DNA from: Oscillospiraceae bacterium
GTDB taxonomy: Bacteria; Bacillota; Clostridia; Oscillospirales; Ruminococcaceae
DNA: 40,751 nt
NCBI GenBank assembly: GCA_020024215.1
Contig: JAHHUC010000009.1
Location: 1-40,751 of the forward strand
Reading direction: 5' to 3'
Below, one piece after another: positions 39,314 to 40,751 of this stretch. The number at the start of each line of letters is the position of its first letter. Within the stretch, counting starts at the first letter, position 1. The notes below the pieces were generated by a model that worked only from the letters and a program-made list of their open reading frames with translations, did not search any database and was not told the origin of the DNA. The translations under genes were made by a program, and so were the position numbers.

Positions 39314-39394
39314 GCAGGAATTAAAGTTGTGCAAAAAGCTTTTTTACCTGTGCGGATTTAAATTCTTTGCCAAGCTTTCTTTCAAGAAAGCGGA
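39314..39394. repeat. Copy of the 80-bp repeat at the 3' end of potD
   Basis: This well-preserved unit begins GCAGGAATTAAAGTTGTGC and ends with the perfect hairpin GCTTTCTT-TC-AAGAAAGC, 5-9 bp before the potD stop codon. Orientation relative to the gene is the same as at rnfB and cca: the hairpin end faces the gene. Confidence 0.9.
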
Positions 39395-39399
39395 GGGGG

Positions 39400-40518
39400 T
39401 TAGGAGAGTGACATTTTTATATCTTCCCAAAGTGTGTTTATAAGGTCAAGCTTTTGCTGGGGGAGATCGCGGTAGGCATATTTGTTGTAAAGCTCAAAAA
39501 AGTTGTCCATAGGGGGATAGAGAACCTCCATAGCCTCCTTGCCCATACCCTCTATGTAGCCCTCGTCCTCATAGACAAGTCTGTTGGGAGAGGCATAATT
39601 TATATATTGAGCGTTGGCGACGGCAATTTCCTTTGAGAGCATGAAGTTTATAAATATTTCTGCCAGCTCCTTGTTCTGTGCGTTGGCAGGTATGCAGATG
39701 TTGTCCACAAAGAAGTGGGTTCTTTCAGGATAGTAGAAGCGCAGATCCACATTTTCTGCCTGATCTGCTCTCATGGTGATGAAGTCCCCGGCATAATAGG
39801 AGGCAAGGGAGGCTTCGCCGGATTCCATCATGTTGTAGATTTCGTCCATCACAAGGCTCTTTATAAGTCCCTTCTGCTCTTTAAGTGCCTGTGCAGCCTT
39901 TTCCCAATCCTCATCCAAGGGGGAATTTACATCCAGGCCCAGCTTATACATAGCTGTGGAAAGGGCGTATCTGGGAATGTTATACTGGAGTATTCTGCCG
40001 GAATATTTTTCATTCCACATCACATCCCAGCTGCCCACATCCTGCTCATCCACCACATTGGCATCATAGATTATTCCTGACATACCATATGTATAGGGGA
40101 CAGAGTAGGTGCTTTCGGGGTCAAAATAGAGCTTCTTGAATTCTTCTCCTATATATTGGGCATTGGGTATATTTTCATAATTGAGAGGATGGAGCATATT
40201 TTCCTTTGCCATGCGCTCAACCATATAATCTGTGGGGAATATAACATCATAGTTTACTGCCCCTTCGGAAATTCGGTTGTACATATTTTCATTTGAGGTT
40301 ATGGTGCTGTAATTTACCTTTACCTCCTTGTTGTAGGTTTGCTTATACCATTTTTCAAATTCGGCAATGGTGTCAACTGTGCCCTCGCTGCCGTCGGAAA
40401 TATATTCTCCCCAGTTGTGAACATTGAGCGTCAGCACCTCATTCTTTCCGCAGCCTGAAAGCAGAAGGGAAAGGGCCGATGAAAGCGCCAAAAAAAGCGA
40501 TATGATTTTCTTTTTCAT
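39400..40518 (-). CDS. potD: Spermidine/putrescine ABC transporter substrate-binding lipoprotein
   Basis: PotD captures polyamines outside the membrane for the PotABC importer. The 372-residue protein has a lipoprotein signal with lipobox LLSGC (Cys23), then the type 2 periplasmic-binding fold with NVHNWGEYIS, NYDVIFPTDYMVERM, VPYTYGMSGIIY and GEASLASYYAGDF, all typical of PotD/PotF. AGGAGG precedes the ATG. potABC would normally lie directly upstream, but the neighbouring sequence does not look like potC, and a terminator intervenes; the transporter genes must be elsewhere. Confidence 0.93.
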   Translation of the reverse strand: MKKKIISLFLALSSALSLLLSGCGKNEVLTLNVHNWGEYISDGSEGTVDTIAEFEKWYKQTYNKEVKVNYSTITSNENMYNRISEGAVNYDVIFPTDYMVERMAKENMLHPLNYENIPNAQYIGEEFKKLYFDPESTYSVPYTYGMSGIIYDANVVDEQDVGSWDVMWNEKYSGRILQYNIPRYALSTAMYKLGLDVNSPLDEDWEKAAQALKEQKGLIKSLVMDEIYNMMESGEASLASYYAGDFITMRADQAENVDLRFYYPERTHFFVDNICIPANAQNKELAEIFINFMLSKEIAVANAQYINYASPNRLVYEDEGYIEGMGKEAMEVLYPPMDNFFELYNKYAYRDLPQQKLDLINTLWEDIKMSLS

Positions 40519-40593
40519 TTGTTTTTTCCTCCGATAAAATAAATTTTTCGCCTGTGTGGGCGTTAAAAAAATTGGGGGAAGCCGGCGCTTTAA

Positions 40594-40627
40594 AACAAAA
40601 AAAGCGGCATGCCAAAAAGCACACCGC
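40594..40627 (-). terminator. Intrinsic terminator upstream of potD
   Basis: On the minus strand GCGGTGTGC / GCATGCCGC form a 9-bp stem with two G-T pairs, followed by TTTTTTTGTTTT. It lies just past the stop of the partial gene at the window's right end. I see no strong promoter between it and potD, so potD may depend on read-through or on a promoter I cannot spot. Confidence 0.85.
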
Positions 40628-40632
40628 CTAGA

Positions 40633-40751
40633 TTAACGCAATTTCAGGTTGAGCTGCTTGATGAAAGAAGAATTTTCACAAGAGCTGCACACAATCGCAA
40701 TGGGATCAGAGTCTATATAGCAAAGATTACTTTTACTACTCTTATTGACCA
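40633..40751 (-). CDS. C-terminal end of a gene leaving the window
   Basis: The minus strand reads about 39 codons without a stop from the window edge to TAA at 40633-40635: NKSSKSNLCYIDSDPIAIV, then CSSCENSSFIKQLNLKLR. The intrinsic terminator directly after the stop supports a real gene end. The segment has a CSSC pair but is too short to assign; it does not resemble PotC. Confidence 0.5.
   Translation of the reverse strand, partial: VNKSSKSNLCYIDSDPIAIVCSSCENSSFIKQLNLKLR

Noticed and set aside
39005..39361. Plus-strand ORF of 118 codons
   Set aside because: It runs through two repeat copies and the nested hairpin, so it is a by-product of repeat sequence.
38992..39394. Insertion sequence or transposon remnant
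   Set aside because: No transposase fragment, target-site duplication or terminal inverted repeats of an IS were seen; only short repeats are present.

Overview
The window comes from a Gram-positive anaerobe of the class Clostridia, probably a gut lineage. The evidence is the clostridial order of the Rnf operon (C-D-G-E-A-B), rpsD lying inside the alpha operon between rpsK and rpoA, the zinc forms of S14, L36, L24 and adenylate kinase, tandem YitT proteins, Mini-RNase III, and strong AGGAGG ribosome binding sites that often serve GTG or TTG starts. Only pepT is convincingly encoded on the plus strand; all other assigned genes are on the minus strand and are read right to left.

Positions 1-6600 hold one transcription unit, apbE - Gx transporter - rnfCDGEAB. 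It encodes a membrane ferredoxin:NAD+ oxidoreductase, the enzyme that attaches FMN to its RnfG and RnfD subunits, and a small Gx-type membrane protein. Positions 6750-10312 hold obgE - mrnC - yitT - yitT with its own promoter and terminator. Next come rplU - rpmA (10336-11076) and an envelope/processing group, hypothetical - ymfF - ymfH - lgt (11149-15253). pepT (15359-16689) converges on rpsB - tsf (17029-18894), and the gap between them may hold a small antisense arrangement.

Positions 18900-20600 are accessory DNA: a 94-residue gene of unknown function, a decayed gene read through one frameshift and two stop codons, and a tandem array of 80-bp repeats that runs into the 3' end of cca. Positions 22025-37872 are the complete S10-spc-alpha cluster: S10, L3, L4, L23, L2, S19, L22, S3, L16, L29, S17, L14, L24, L5, S14, S8, L6, L18, S5, L30, L15, SecY, Adk, Map, IF-1, L36, S13, S11, S4, RpoA and L17. 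It is preceded by two good promoters and a leader that contains an intrinsic terminator ahead of rpsJ. To the right are a membrane-anchored zinc-ribbon protein, more 80-bp repeats, potD, and the C-terminal end of a gene that leaves the window.

The least explained signals are an oriented 80-bp repeat family that sits at the 3' ends of three unrelated genes (rnfB, cca, potD), the attenuator-like S10 leader, a structured rpsB leader, an L27 without the N-terminal extension usual in Firmicutes and with no prp gene beside it, and the hidden pseudogene. No CRISPR array, transposase, tRNA or rRNA gene was recognised. No wholly new multi-gene system could be established from the sequence.
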